64,000 bases of DNA from Pseudomonas kribbensis (GTDB taxonomy: Bacteria > Pseudomonadota > Gammaproteobacteria > Pseudomonadales > Pseudomonadaceae), in assembly GCF_003352185.1 (NCBI RefSeq), contig NZ_CP029608.1, positions 2,294,001-2,358,000 on the forward strand. The letters are read 5' to 3'. Below are positions 1 through 8,413 of this stretch, piece after piece. The position numbers and the translations under genes are program-made. Numbering within the stretch: the first letter of the stretch is position 1; each line of letters begins with the position of its first letter. The notes under the pieces were generated by a model. That model was not told the origin of the DNA, ran no database searches, and saw nothing but the letters and a program-made list of their open reading frames with translations.

Positions 1-221
1 CGGACATCGCGGCCGGCGCGCAGCAGTCGAAGCTGTCGGGGATTTCCCTTTATGGCGCCCGCAAGCGCTTGCAGGTGCGCAAGTTTCAGCAGCCGTGGAT
101 GCGCATGACCGCGATGGGCATCACGGAGCAAACCTACAACAGTACCTCGCGTCTCAAGCCCGCAGCCGTCAAGCAGACCTATTACGAACAGTGCGTGAGA
201 CATGAACTGGCTCAGCGATAA
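1..221 (+). CDS. C-terminal fragment of an unrecognised protein
   Basis: An open frame enters from the left edge and ends at TAA 219-221, giving about 72 residues ending in ELAQR. The segment is basic and aromatic, and no family motif was recognised. A strong intrinsic terminator follows within a few bases, which supports it as the true end of a gene. The start and most of the protein lie outside the window, so no function is proposed. Confidence 0.6.
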   Translation, partial: DIAAGAQQSKLSGISLYGARKRLQVRKFQQPWMRMTAMGITEQTYNSTSRLKPAAVKQTYYEQCVRHELAQR

Positions 222-225
222 ACAC

Positions 226-255
226 AAAGCCCGACCTGAAGAGGTCGGGCTTTTT
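226..255. terminator. Bidirectional rho-independent terminator
   Basis: A 12-bp perfect stem (226-237 with 242-253) has a GAAG loop and a T run on the plus strand and an A run on its other side. It lies between the left-edge gene and the convergent VOC gene and can serve both. Confidence 0.85.
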
Positions 256-277
256 CATGTCTGGTGCAATGGCTGCT

Positions 278-691
278 TCACTTGCCGCTTTCGCAATTGA
301 CCATCCACGACACGCCAAAACGATCCACCAGCATGCCGAAACGCGCGGCCCAGAAAGTGGCCTCCAGTGGCATGTCCACCCGACCGTCCTTGGCCAGGGC
401 ATTGAAGACTCTTTCAGCTTCGGCGACGGTGTCCACGTTCAGGGAAACAGAGCAACCGCTCATGCCTTGGGTCGGGCGGTCGGGCGTGGTATCCGAAGCC
501 ATGATCATCTGGTCACCCACCTTCAGGCAGGTATGAATGATCAGGTTGTGGTGCTCTTTCGGCACGTGCTCAGCGGCAGGGGTTTCGCCGAACGTCATCA
601 TCGCCTCGAGCTTGCCTTGCAGGCATTGCTCGTAAAACGTGAAGGCGGCACGGCAGTCGCCATTGAAGATCAGGTACGGGTTGATTTTCAT
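278..691 (-). CDS. VOC-family (PhnB-like) protein
   Basis: This is a 137-residue protein of the PhnB/YjdN-type glyoxalase-like (VOC) fold. It starts MKINPYLIFNGDCRAAFTFY, the usual opening of this family, in which a folded module with a conserved FYEQ stretch is followed by HTCLKVGDQMIMASD. The length is normal for the family. The start is supported by GGAG seven bases upstream. Family members are small, probably cytoplasmic, often without an assigned reaction; the old name 3-demethylubiquinone methyltransferase-like is not supported by biochemistry. It stands alone and ends against a shared terminator. Confidence 0.85.
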   Translation of the reverse strand: MKINPYLIFNGDCRAAFTFYEQCLQGKLEAMMTFGETPAAEHVPKEHHNLIIHTCLKVGDQMIMASDTTPDRPTQGMSGCSVSLNVDTVAEAERVFNALAKDGRVDMPLEATFWAARFGMLVDRFGVSWMVNCESGK

Positions 692-842
692 GGTGGTGCT
701 CCCGAACAGGCAGTGAAACGCAGCGCGGCCGGGTGTGCCGAGGCTGCGTCATGGATTGACTCCATCCAGCAAAGCCTTGGATCGAAGAAATGCCAGTCAG
801 TGCGGCAATTATTTACGTCGAAATGACCGATGGTCTCTGTTT

Positions 843-1787
843 TCAGGAGTCGCGCGCGCCTTGCAACAACGTTGCGCGTGCGACGCGTGGGGCAGGTTTG
901 GTTTGCATCAAGGCATCTATCGCCTTGCGATAGTTTTGTCCGCCCAATGCCATGCTGTTGTTGTGCGTCCCGCCGGGCACCAATAGCAATCGCTTGGGTT
1001 GGCTGGCGGCCGCGAACAGTTGCTCGCTGAAGCGTGACGGCACAAACGCATCGGCCAGACCGTGCACCACCAGCAACGGCATATGGATGTCGGCAATCTT
1101 GTCGATGGAGTCGAACTTCTGCGACAGCAACCAGCGAACGGGCAGGGACGTGTTGGCCACCGCCGCGGCGACATCGGCCAGTGACGTGAAGGTGGACTCG
1201 ATCACCAGGCCCCGGACCGGCAGCGGCGTATGGTTTCTGGCGGCGTCCCGGCCCAGTTCGGCGGCGAGGTCGATGGCGACGGCACCGCCGAGGGAATGTC
1301 CATAGATCAGGCGTTTGCCCGGGTCGGGTTGAAGTTGCTGGAAGCGTTCCCAGGCTACCCGTGCATCCTCGTACACGGTGCTTTCTGACGGCAAGTCACC
1401 ATGACTCTGGCCAAAACCACGATAATCGATGGCCAATACCGAATAACCCGCCGCGCGCAGCTGTTCGATGCGGAACAGTTGCCCGGTCAGGTTCCAGCGC
1501 ACTCCATGCAGGTAGAGGATGGCCGGGGCATTGGCCCGTTCCGCCGGCCACCACCAGGCATGAATGTTTTGCCCGGCCTTGAAGCTTTTGGGCTTCAGAT
1601 CCAGTTCCTGAACGCTGCCGGGCAAACCGTGATACCAGCCGGCTGTGCCCGGTTCGATGCGAAACAGCAGCTTGCGTTCGGTGTGCTCCAGTACGGCGCA
1701 ACTCGTCGGCAGGCCGATGATCAAGGCGGCCATGCAAGCGAACGCCAGTCGACGGCGTCGGAGTCGGGTCATGAAGGCAAGGAACAT
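843..1787 (-). CDS. Alpha/beta hydrolase, membrane-anchored or exported
   Basis: The product is about 314 residues, a serine hydrolase of the alpha/beta fold. An N-terminal RLRRRR n-region and hydrophobic stretch ending near LPTSC (residues 8-31) suggest a signal or membrane anchor; the cysteine is not in a perfect lipobox. The fold is shown by LYLHGVRWN (oxyanion region), nucleophile GHSLGG, acid loop VVHGLADAFVP and late GGTHNN histidine. The family resembles YfhR/BAAT-type hydrolases. Its substrate cannot be told. A GTG 15 bases upstream (1802) and an ATG at 1772 are alternative starts; none has a strong ribosome binding site. Confidence 0.8.
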   Translation of the reverse strand: MFLAFMTRLRRRRLAFACMAALIIGLPTSCAVLEHTERKLLFRIEPGTAGWYHGLPGSVQELDLKPKSFKAGQNIHAWWWPAERANAPAILYLHGVRWNLTGQLFRIEQLRAAGYSVLAIDYRGFGQSHGDLPSESTVYEDARVAWERFQQLQPDPGKRLIYGHSLGGAVAIDLAAELGRDAARNHTPLPVRGLVIESTFTSLADVAAAVANTSLPVRWLLSQKFDSIDKIADIHMPLLVVHGLADAFVPSRFSEQLFAAASQPKRLLLVPGGTHNNSMALGGQNYRKAIDALMQTKPAPRVARATLLQGARDS

Positions 1788-1899
1788 GGACGGTTTCACC
1801 ACAGCACGGACAAAGAAGGCTTTTTACCAGAAGCCTTGATTCCCGCGTGACAATTTCGACCGTCGCCCGCCAGCAATCTTTACAAAACGATGCTGTGAC

Positions 1900-2898
1900 T
1901 CATGCCACGTTGAGCACGATTTTGCCGATGTGATCGCCTGCCTCCATGTGCGCGTGGGCCCGGGCCGCGTCGGTGAGCGGGTAAACCTTGTCGATGATCG
2001 GCAGGCAACGCCCGGCGGCCAATACCGGCCAGACATGCTCGCGTAATTGATCGGCGATGGCCGCTTTTTCCGCGGAAGTGCGAGCGCGCAACAAGGAACC
2101 GGTGACCACGGCGCGTTTGCCGAGAATGGTCAGCAGGTCGACATCGTTGGCACGGGCACCGCCAAGGAAACCCAACATCACCACACGGCCATCCATTGCC
2201 AGGGCGCCGAGGTTGGCGTTCAGATACGAGCCGCCCATGATGTCGAGGATCACATTGACGCCCTGACCGTTGGTTTTCTCGGCAATCACGGCCGCGAAAT
2301 CCTGCTCGCGATAGTTGATCGGCTCACCGCCCAATGCACGGATCGCCTCACATTTGTCGGCGCTGCCGGCGGTGGCGAAGGCTTCGATGCCGAACTCGCG
2401 GCACAGCATCAGTGCGGTAGTTCCGATGCCACTGGTGCCACCGTGAATCAACACACGTTGGCCACGGCTGGCACCACCGAGACCGAACAGGTTGGCCCAT
2501 ACCGTGAAAAAGGTTTCGGGGATCGCCGCAGCCTTGACCCAATCCATTCCGTCGGGGATCGGCAGAGTCTGGCCCGCCGGAACCGTGCAGTATTCGGCAT
2601 AACCTCCACCATTGGTCAGCGCGCAAACCTTGTCGCCCACGGCAAAAGTGCTGACACCAGCACCCAGCGCCACCACTTCTCCAGCCACTTCCAGGCCGGG
2701 AATCGGGTTCATGCCGGGTCTCATCGGGTATTTGCCCGCGCGCTGCAAGGCGTCCGGCCGGTTGATGCCGGCAGCGTGCACGCGGATCAGCAACTCGCCC
2801 TGCGCGACGACCGGCAACGGCACACGACGTGGTTGCAGAACGTCGGGAGCACCAGGTTCGGTTATCTCGATTCGGGTCATTTCGGTAGGCAAAGACAT
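1900..2898 (-). CDS. NAD(P)H quinone oxidoreductase (zinc-independent MDR family)
   Basis: This 332-residue medium-chain reductase of the quinone oxidoreductase (QOR/PIG3) type transfers hydride from NADPH to quinones or enals. It has an N-terminal GroES-like domain (HAAGINRPDALQRAGKYP), the glycine-rich cofactor motif HGGTSGIGTTA, and lacks the structural zinc cysteines. The PIG3-like ending is KIVLNVA. The start at 2898 is chosen because ACAGGAAC lies at proper spacing; the open frame runs 104 codons further upstream but that part has no family similarity. It is divergent from the LysR gene at 3033, its likely regulator. Confidence 0.9.
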   Translation of the reverse strand: MSLPTEMTRIEITEPGAPDVLQPRRVPLPVVAQGELLIRVHAAGINRPDALQRAGKYPMRPGMNPIPGLEVAGEVVALGAGVSTFAVGDKVCALTNGGGYAEYCTVPAGQTLPIPDGMDWVKAAAIPETFFTVWANLFGLGGASRGQRVLIHGGTSGIGTTALMLCREFGIEAFATAGSADKCEAIRALGGEPINYREQDFAAVIAEKTNGQGVNVILDIMGGSYLNANLGALAMDGRVVMLGFLGGARANDVDLLTILGKRAVVTGSLLRARTSAEKAAIADQLREHVWPVLAAGRCLPIIDKVYPLTDAARAHAHMEAGDHIGKIVLNVA

Positions 2899-3032
2899 GT
2901 CGGTTCCTGTCGTGCTTTGGGGCGTTTGGCCCCGTGAAAGGTTCATGACATCCAGCATATCGGCTATCTTGGCTGCATAAATGCAGCGAATTTGCTTGCT
3001 GGTGATGCGATTTTGCATCGTGTGAGGACTGT

Positions 3033-3908
3033 ATGAATTGGGATGATGCACGGGTGTTTCTGGCGGTCTGCCGCGAGTCGACATTACGCGGTGCCGCGCG
3101 AGTATTGAGGGTAGACCAGGCCACGGTCGGGCGGCGTATTGCGGCACTGGAAAAGTCGCTGAATGCCACGTTGTTCCTGCGGACTTCCGAGGGATATGCA
3201 CTGACTGCAATGGGCGAAGCCGCCCTCAAGGCAGTCGAGAAAATGGAGCACTCGGCGCTGGAGCTGGAGCGGCAGATCCAGGGCCTGGATGATCGCCTGA
3301 CCGGAAACGTGCGGGTCAGCACCACCGATTCGCTGGCCATCGACTTCCTGATCCCGGCCATCGCGCGTTTGCATGAGCATCACCCTGATGTGCGTGTACA
3401 GCTGGACGCTTCCACGCAGATGCTCAACCTGGCCAAGCGCGAGGCTGACATTGCCGTACGCAACGCCCGACCGGAAAACCCTGACCTGATCGCCCGACGC
3501 CTGGCGCGCTGGCCGGTGGGGTTGTTCGCATCCCGGGCCTATGTGGATGTCCATGGCGTGCCAACGCCGGGCACCGCGTTCGAAGGGCACGATCTGGTGG
3601 TGTACCAACCGTACCTGCAAGGCAACAGGGAGATCACCCTGGCAGGCGACCCGGTGAATCGCGGGCGTATTGTCGCAAGTCTGAACTCCAGCCTGTTGAT
3701 ACGACGCTCGATTGCGGCTGGTCTGGGTGTAGGAGAAATCCCGGTATACATGGGAGAGCGCGATGGCCTGGTCAGGCTCTGGCCGGAGCGCACGCGCCCG
3801 CTTCCCTATGAGGTGTGGCTGGTGACCCATGCGGATTTGCGCCATACAGCGCGGGTGAGGGCCGTGATCGAGCAGATTGTCGAGGCGTTTGCGCTGGAAA
3901 ATGCATAG
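3033..3908 (+). CDS. LysR-family transcriptional regulator
   Basis: The 291-residue protein has a winged helix-turn-helix at residues 3-62 (WDDARVFLAVCRESTLRGAA, VDQATVGRRIAALE) and an effector-binding periplasmic-binding-like domain after about residue 90. It has the usual LysR length. It is divergent from the quinone oxidoreductase with a 134-base spacer, the classic arrangement for a LysR protein controlling its neighbour. The effector is unknown; a quinone or electrophile would fit the target. Confidence 0.9.
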   Translation: MNWDDARVFLAVCRESTLRGAARVLRVDQATVGRRIAALEKSLNATLFLRTSEGYALTAMGEAALKAVEKMEHSALELERQIQGLDDRLTGNVRVSTTDSLAIDFLIPAIARLHEHHPDVRVQLDASTQMLNLAKREADIAVRNARPENPDLIARRLARWPVGLFASRAYVDVHGVPTPGTAFEGHDLVVYQPYLQGNREITLAGDPVNRGRIVASLNSSLLIRRSIAAGLGVGEIPVYMGERDGLVRLWPERTRPLPYEVWLVTHADLRHTARVRAVIEQIVEAFALENA

Positions 3909-4157
3909 CTCATTCAGACCGTGTAGGACGGCTACGTAACCCGGCGACATTGCCTACATCCGCGCCAGAATCCGCTGTCTTGTCAGTTTTTTGCCCGAGT
4001 TCTATCGTTTCTCAAACCTTGGGCGAGCAGGCAAAGCACTCCAGGGTCATCAATCAGGGAAGTATTGATAAACGTCAGAGGTGTGGAGTTGATTGCAAGG
4101 GAATTCAGCCAATTTCAAACAGGTGGCATGGTCGGGCAAACGGACAGTGCGGAATCT

Positions 4158-4910
4158 ATGAACTACATAACGCGAGACGAATTCAGCGCCAGAATCGAGA
4201 TCATCGAGACCAGAATCGATGCACGGATCGAATCGATGTCCGCGAAAATCGACGGGTTTCTCATCGAGCAGGCCGAGCGAGACAGGGCACGGCTGGAGCA
4301 GGAGTGCATCCAGGAAAATGTGCGGCTGGAGCGAGAAAAGACTCGGCAAGAGGATTGGCGGAAGGACGAGAAGGCTCGGCAAGAGGATTGGCGGAAGGAC
4401 GAGAAGGCTCGACAAGCGGAATGGCTGAAGGAAGAGAAGGCTCGGCAAGAAGATTGGCTGAAGCGAGAGGAGGCTCAGGAAGAAGTGCGTCTGGCCAGGG
4501 AGCGGCATCTGGAGGAGATTCGGCAGGAGAGGGAAAAAGCTCGACTGGAAAGAGAAGAAGAATCCAGAAAGGCCTGGCAGGAGCGCGAGAAGTCACAGGA
4601 GAAACTCCGTCTGGAGCAAGAAAAGGCTCACCTTGAGCGTGATGCGCGTTATGCGTCCATGGCGGCTCGCTCGGATCGGGCTATGGAGCGATTGGACGAG
4701 TCAATGAGAATGGTCTCGACAATCAAGGCGAACTACTGGGCAGCGACTACCGTTCATTTTCTGGGGATGGTTGCCATTCTTGTAGGCTCCTACTACGCGA
4801 ATCAGTCAAATGTGCTTGTGACGATGCAGACAACCCTGGCAATGGTCCAGTCAGTGAAGGAGGCTGGAAATCCCGTACCGGTGGTTTCGACGACCTTGTC
4901 CGCAGAATGA
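4158..4910 (+). CDS. Coiled-coil protein with internal 11-residue repeats and one C-terminal membrane segment
   Basis: The product is about 250 residues, starting MNYITRDEFSARIEIIETRI with GGA seven bases upstream. Possible starts at 4128 (ATG) and 4065 (TTG) exist. Residues 5-190 are a highly charged helix: after an IEIIETRIDARIESMSAKID heptad part come four hendecads (residues 62-105, bases 4341-4472) built on KARQEDWRKDE. Near the C-terminus lies one hydrophobic span (about YWAATTVHFLGMVAILVGSYY). The MNYITRDEF opening and final transmembrane part match a group of small uncharacterised pseudomonad membrane proteins as I recall them; the expanded repeat is the unusual part. Function unknown. 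Confidence 0.75.
   Translation: MNYITRDEFSARIEIIETRIDARIESMSAKIDGFLIEQAERDRARLEQECIQENVRLEREKTRQEDWRKDEKARQEDWRKDEKARQAEWLKEEKARQEDWLKREEAQEEVRLARERHLEEIRQEREKARLEREEESRKAWQEREKSQEKLRLEQEKAHLERDARYASMAARSDRAMERLDESMRMVSTIKANYWAATTVHFLGMVAILVGSYYANQSNVLVTMQTTLAMVQSVKEAGNPVPVVSTTLSAE
4341..4472 (+). repeat. Four 33-bp in-frame tandem repeats
   Basis: Units begin at 4341, 4374, 4407 and 4440. The first two are nearly identical in DNA (CTCGGCAAGAGGATTGG core); the third and fourth have diverged. Each encodes an 11-residue coiled-coil unit of the gene at 4158-4910. Recent duplication of the first two units is likely. Confidence 0.9.
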
Positions 4911-4939
4911 AAAACGGCCTTCAACGAAGGCCGTTTTTT
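4911..4939. terminator. Bidirectional rho-independent terminator
   Basis: An 11-bp stem AAAACGGCCTT / AAGGCCGTTTT with a 5-base loop is followed by a T run. It lies just after the coiled-coil gene and before the end of the convergent pirin gene. Confidence 0.85.
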
Positions 4940-4963
4940 GTGCGCGAAGAAAACCAGACTGCT

Positions 4964-5686
4964 TCATGGCATTTCCGGCAACTCCTGTGGCCGCAGATCA
5001 AACACCAGTACTTCGGCATCCTGGCCATTGCTCAGGGTCAGAGCCTGTTCTTCGCGAACCCGTACGCCATCGCCTTCCTTCAGTTGAACGCCGTTCAGTT
5101 CAATACTGCCGCGAGCAACGTGCACATAGGCATAGCGGTTTGCAGGCAGTTCGAGTGTGGCGCTTTCCTGGCCATCAAACAGTCCGGCATACACCCGTGC
5201 ATCCTGGCGAACTTTGAGTGAGCCGTGGCTGCCTTCGGGCGAGATGATCAATTGCAGGCGACCGCGTTTTTTCTGTTCGCTGAAGTGCTCCTGTTGATAT
5301 CGCGGTTTTGCGCCGCTCACGTCCGGCACGATCCAGATTTGCAGGAAGTGCACAGGCTTGGTCGCCGAGTGGTTGAACTCACTGTGGGCCACGCCACTGC
5401 CGGCGCTCATCAGTTGCACGTCTCCAGGGCGGATGACCGAACCGGTGCCGAGGGTGTCCTTGTGTTCCAGCGCGCCTTCGAGCACATAGGAGAAAATCTC
5501 CATGTCGCGGTGCGGGTGCTGACCGAAGCCTTTGCCAGCGGCGACGCGGTCATCGTTGATCACCAGCAGGTCGGAGAAACCCTGTTCACGCGGGTCGCGA
5601 TAGCTGGCGAAAGAAAAGGTGTGGAACGACTTCAACCAGCCATGATTGGCCAGACCACGGTCGGAAGCTTTGCGAAGGGTCAGCAT
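4964..5686 (-). CDS. Pirin-family bicupin protein
   Basis: The 240-residue protein belongs to the pirin/YhaK family of metal-binding bicupins, some of which oxidise quercetin. The N-terminal cupin has the metal motif HPHRDMEIFSYVLEGALEHKD (histidines near residues 57-59 and E near 63), followed by GVAHSEFNHS. The second cupin starts around residue 130 (RLQLIISPEG). The full family length is present. It is divergent from a GlxA-type regulator across a 213-base spacer, a suggestive pairing. In vivo substrate is unknown. Confidence 0.9.
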   Translation of the reverse strand: MLTLRKASDRGLANHGWLKSFHTFSFASYRDPREQGFSDLLVINDDRVAAGKGFGQHPHRDMEIFSYVLEGALEHKDTLGTGSVIRPGDVQLMSAGSGVAHSEFNHSATKPVHFLQIWIVPDVSGAKPRYQQEHFSEQKKRGRLQLIISPEGSHGSLKVRQDARVYAGLFDGQESATLELPANRYAYVHVARGSIELNGVQLKEGDGVRVREEQALTLSNGQDAEVLVFDLRPQELPEMP

Positions 5687-5899
5687 GATGAAATCTCCTT
5701 TCAGGACGTTGATTCGTCCGAGTGAGGAGAAGGTTAATGTTTATGCTGGCGTGCAATAAGTAGGTGAAAACTGAAACACTGTCCCCTCAGGGTTGACAGT
5801 AATGTGCGTCAGTTCACGCATTCTTTTTCTACGTTTGCGTTGTACTTGGCCATAATGCGGCAACTTATAACCGTTCATTGATTTCAGTGATGTCTGCTC

Positions 5900-6850
5900 A
5901 TGAAAACCGTGGCAATGGTGTTGTTTCCCGAGTTTCTACTGCTCGATATGGCCGGGCCGCTGGAAGTGTTTTCGGTTGCCAACCGATACCTGAAGCCGGA
6001 AGACCACTATCAACTGACGCTCCTGGGGACTGAGAGCGGGCCGCTGCGTGCTTCCAACGGCGTGCTGGTGCATACCGACCGGCATATCGACGAAGCCGGT
6101 GATCGCTATGACCTGCTGCTGGTGCCGGGCGGCCCCGGAGCCTACAACGAAAAATGTCCGCCGCTGCTGGCCTGGCTGCAAGGCGCGGTGGGTCGTGCCG
6201 AGCGCTACGGCTCGATTTGCACGGGGGCTTTTGTACTGGGTTACGCCGGATTGCTCGACGGCTACCGCGTGACCACCCACTGGAATTACACAGAGCGTTT
6301 GATCAAAGGCTTTCCGAAGGCGGATGTCGCCACCGACCAGATCTTTGTCGAGGACCGCAACCTGATCACCTCTGGCGGCGTCACCGCCGGTATCGATCTG
6401 GCGTTGGCAGTGGTGGCTCGCGATCATGGCAAGAAGCTCGCTCAGGACGTGGCCAAAGTGCTGCTGGTGGTGATGAAGCGTCAGGGCGGGCAGGCGCAAT
6501 TCAGTCCGTTGATGGCGGCGGTTTCGCCTCAGGAAACACCCATTACCCGGGTACAGAATCACGTTCTGGAACACCTTGAAGAAAGCTTCACCATCGAACG
6601 TATGGCAGGCCTTGCGAACATGAGCGCTCGCCATTTCGCCCGGGTATTCGCTCGCGAGGTCAACATGACGCCCATGGAATTCCTGCAGAGTGCACGCATC
6701 GATTGCGCGCGCAATCTGCTGGAGACCAGCGATCTGCCGTTGAAGACCGTGGCCTACAAAAGCGGTTTCGGCAGTGTGCGGCATATGCGTTTTCTGTTCG
6801 GCGAAAAACTCGGGCTGACCCCGGCCCAGTACCGCGAACAGTTCAGCTAG
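5900..6850 (+). CDS. GlxA-family transcriptional regulator (DJ-1/PfpI domain plus AraC helix-turn-helix)
   Basis: This 316-residue regulator has an N-terminal glutamine-amidotransferase-like (DJ-1/PfpI) domain, residues 1-170, with the nucleophile-elbow-like sequence GSICTGAFVLGYAGLLDGYRVTTHW cut by normal family features such as LLVPGGPG. The C-terminal AraC domain (residues 210-316) holds two helix-turn-helix motifs ending FGSVRHMRFLFGEKLGLTP. GlxA-type proteins sense small metabolites and activate nearby genes. Candidate target is the divergent pirin gene; this is inference from layout. Confidence 0.9.
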   Translation: MKTVAMVLFPEFLLLDMAGPLEVFSVANRYLKPEDHYQLTLLGTESGPLRASNGVLVHTDRHIDEAGDRYDLLLVPGGPGAYNEKCPPLLAWLQGAVGRAERYGSICTGAFVLGYAGLLDGYRVTTHWNYTERLIKGFPKADVATDQIFVEDRNLITSGGVTAGIDLALAVVARDHGKKLAQDVAKVLLVVMKRQGGQAQFSPLMAAVSPQETPITRVQNHVLEHLEESFTIERMAGLANMSARHFARVFAREVNMTPMEFLQSARIDCARNLLETSDLPLKTVAYKSGFGSVRHMRFLFGEKLGLTPAQYREQFS

Positions 6851-6940
6851 AGCGGTTTTGTCCGTTACGGGCATCCGGATGTCCGTGCCGGGCCCCGTGT
6901 GGTGGTTGTACCGTCATCGAGGCCTGCCAAGATAACGGAC

Positions 6941-8413
6941 ATGAACAGCCTCGACGAATTGAGCTCGGCGTCGGTCCTGCGTTTCGGACCGTACGCGTTC
7001 CACTTGCGCCAACGGCTGATCCTCGAAGGGGATCGGCAACTGCGCATGGGCGGCCGTGCGCTGGACATTCTGCAAGTGCTGGTCGAGCGCGCCGGGCGGG
7101 TAGTCAGCAAAGAGCAATTGATCGCGCTGGTGTGGCCGAACTCGGTGGTCGAAGAGATCAATCTGCGGGTGCACATCGCGGCGTTGCGTCGGGCCCTCGG
7201 CGATGGCGAGAACGGACAGCGCTACATCGTCAACGTGCCGCAATGCGGGTACAGCTTCGTTGCGCCGGTGCAGGGTGACAGCGTCGCGCAAGTGGTGTTC
7301 GAAAGCCTGCAAGTGCCACAGCATAATCTGCCCGCACGGCTGACCCCTGTTACGGGTCGTGATTCACTGGTCGGCGGTCTGGTGCGGCAACTGCCGCTGT
7401 CCCGACTGATAACGGTGACGGGGCCTGCCGGCGTCGGCAAAAGCACCGTGGCACTGCGCGCAGCGGAACTGCTGCTGCAACATTTTCGTGACGGCGTGTG
7501 GCAGGTGGACCTGTCGCTGATCGACAAAGACATCCCGCTTCTCGATCATCTGCTGAAAACCCTCGACATCGATTTCCCCACATTGTCAGCGCGCCACGCC
7601 TTGCTGGTGCTGGACAACTGCGAGCACCTGCACGAAGCCTGCCGGAGCCTGCTGCAAAATCTGCTCGACGCCGCGCCCCGTCTGTCGATCCTGGCCACCT
7701 GCCGCGAGCCGTTGCGTCTTGGTCTGGAAGTCCTGCAGCCACTGCCGCCGCTCACCACTCCTAAAACCTCGGCGCTCAACAGCGTCGACGAGGTCATGGG
7801 TTATTCGGCGGTGCAGCTGTTTGTCAGTCGTGCCCGTGCGCGTCAGCACGGTTTCCATTTGCGTGAGCAGGATCTGGAAACCGTGCGCGATATCTGTCGC
7901 CGGCTCGACGGCCTGCCGCTGGCGATCGAACTGGCAGCGGCGCAGATCGATGCACTGGCATTGGTCGGGTTGCAGTCTCAACTGGACCACGGTCTGCAAG
8001 TCTTGAGTCACGGCCGCCGGACCGCCGTGCCACGCCATCAGTCGATGTGCGCCGCACTGGACTGGAGCTATCAGCGCTTGAGCAAGCAGGAACAGCGTGT
8101 GCTGCAACGCTTGTCGGTGTTCAAGATGGCATTCACCCTGGATGCCGCCATCGGCGTGATCAGTTGCGCTCAACTGCCACCTTCGATGCTGGTGTCAGTG
8201 GTTGAACAGCTGGCGGCCAAATCGTTACTGACAACGGATCGATCCAGCGGAACACTGCGCTATCGAATGCTCAACACCACGCGCCGCTATGCCCGCGAAC
8301 GGCTGGAACAGGGCGGCGAACTGAATGATGTCGAGCGTCGGCACGCGCGTTACCAGGGCCGCACCCGGCCAGCCTCAAGCGGTAGACTGACCGCGCAATT
8401 CGTCGAGCAGTAA
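6941..8413 (+). CDS. Winged-helix/STAND-like NTPase regulator, short form
   Basis: This 490-residue protein has an OmpR-type winged helix (residues 10-105, ending NVPQCGYSFVAPV), then a NTPase domain with Walker A GPAGVGKST and Walker B LLVLDNCEH, and an ARC-like stretch (CRRLDGLPLAIELAAAQ). It parallels the 928-residue neighbour on the other strand for its first ~480 residues, then stops at RHARYQGRTRPASSGRL, exactly where the neighbour begins its long helical-repeat (TPR-like) sensor. Its last 39 bases overlap the 3' end of that convergent gene. The lack of the sensor may reflect truncation by deletion. Confidence 0.85.
   Translation: MNSLDELSSASVLRFGPYAFHLRQRLILEGDRQLRMGGRALDILQVLVERAGRVVSKEQLIALVWPNSVVEEINLRVHIAALRRALGDGENGQRYIVNVPQCGYSFVAPVQGDSVAQVVFESLQVPQHNLPARLTPVTGRDSLVGGLVRQLPLSRLITVTGPAGVGKSTVALRAAELLLQHFRDGVWQVDLSLIDKDIPLLDHLLKTLDIDFPTLSARHALLVLDNCEHLHEACRSLLQNLLDAAPRLSILATCREPLRLGLEVLQPLPPLTTPKTSALNSVDEVMGYSAVQLFVSRARARQHGFHLREQDLETVRDICRRLDGLPLAIELAAAQIDALALVGLQSQLDHGLQVLSHGRRTAVPRHQSMCAALDWSYQRLSKQEQRVLQRLSVFKMAFTLDAAIGVISCAQLPPSMLVSVVEQLAAKSLLTTDRSSGTLRYRMLNTTRRYARERLEQGGELNDVERRHARYQGRTRPASSGRLTAQFVEQ

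Noticed and set aside
4341..4472. 33-bp repeats as a CRISPR array
   Set aside because: There are no unique spacers, units are contiguous and in frame, and they code a coiled coil.
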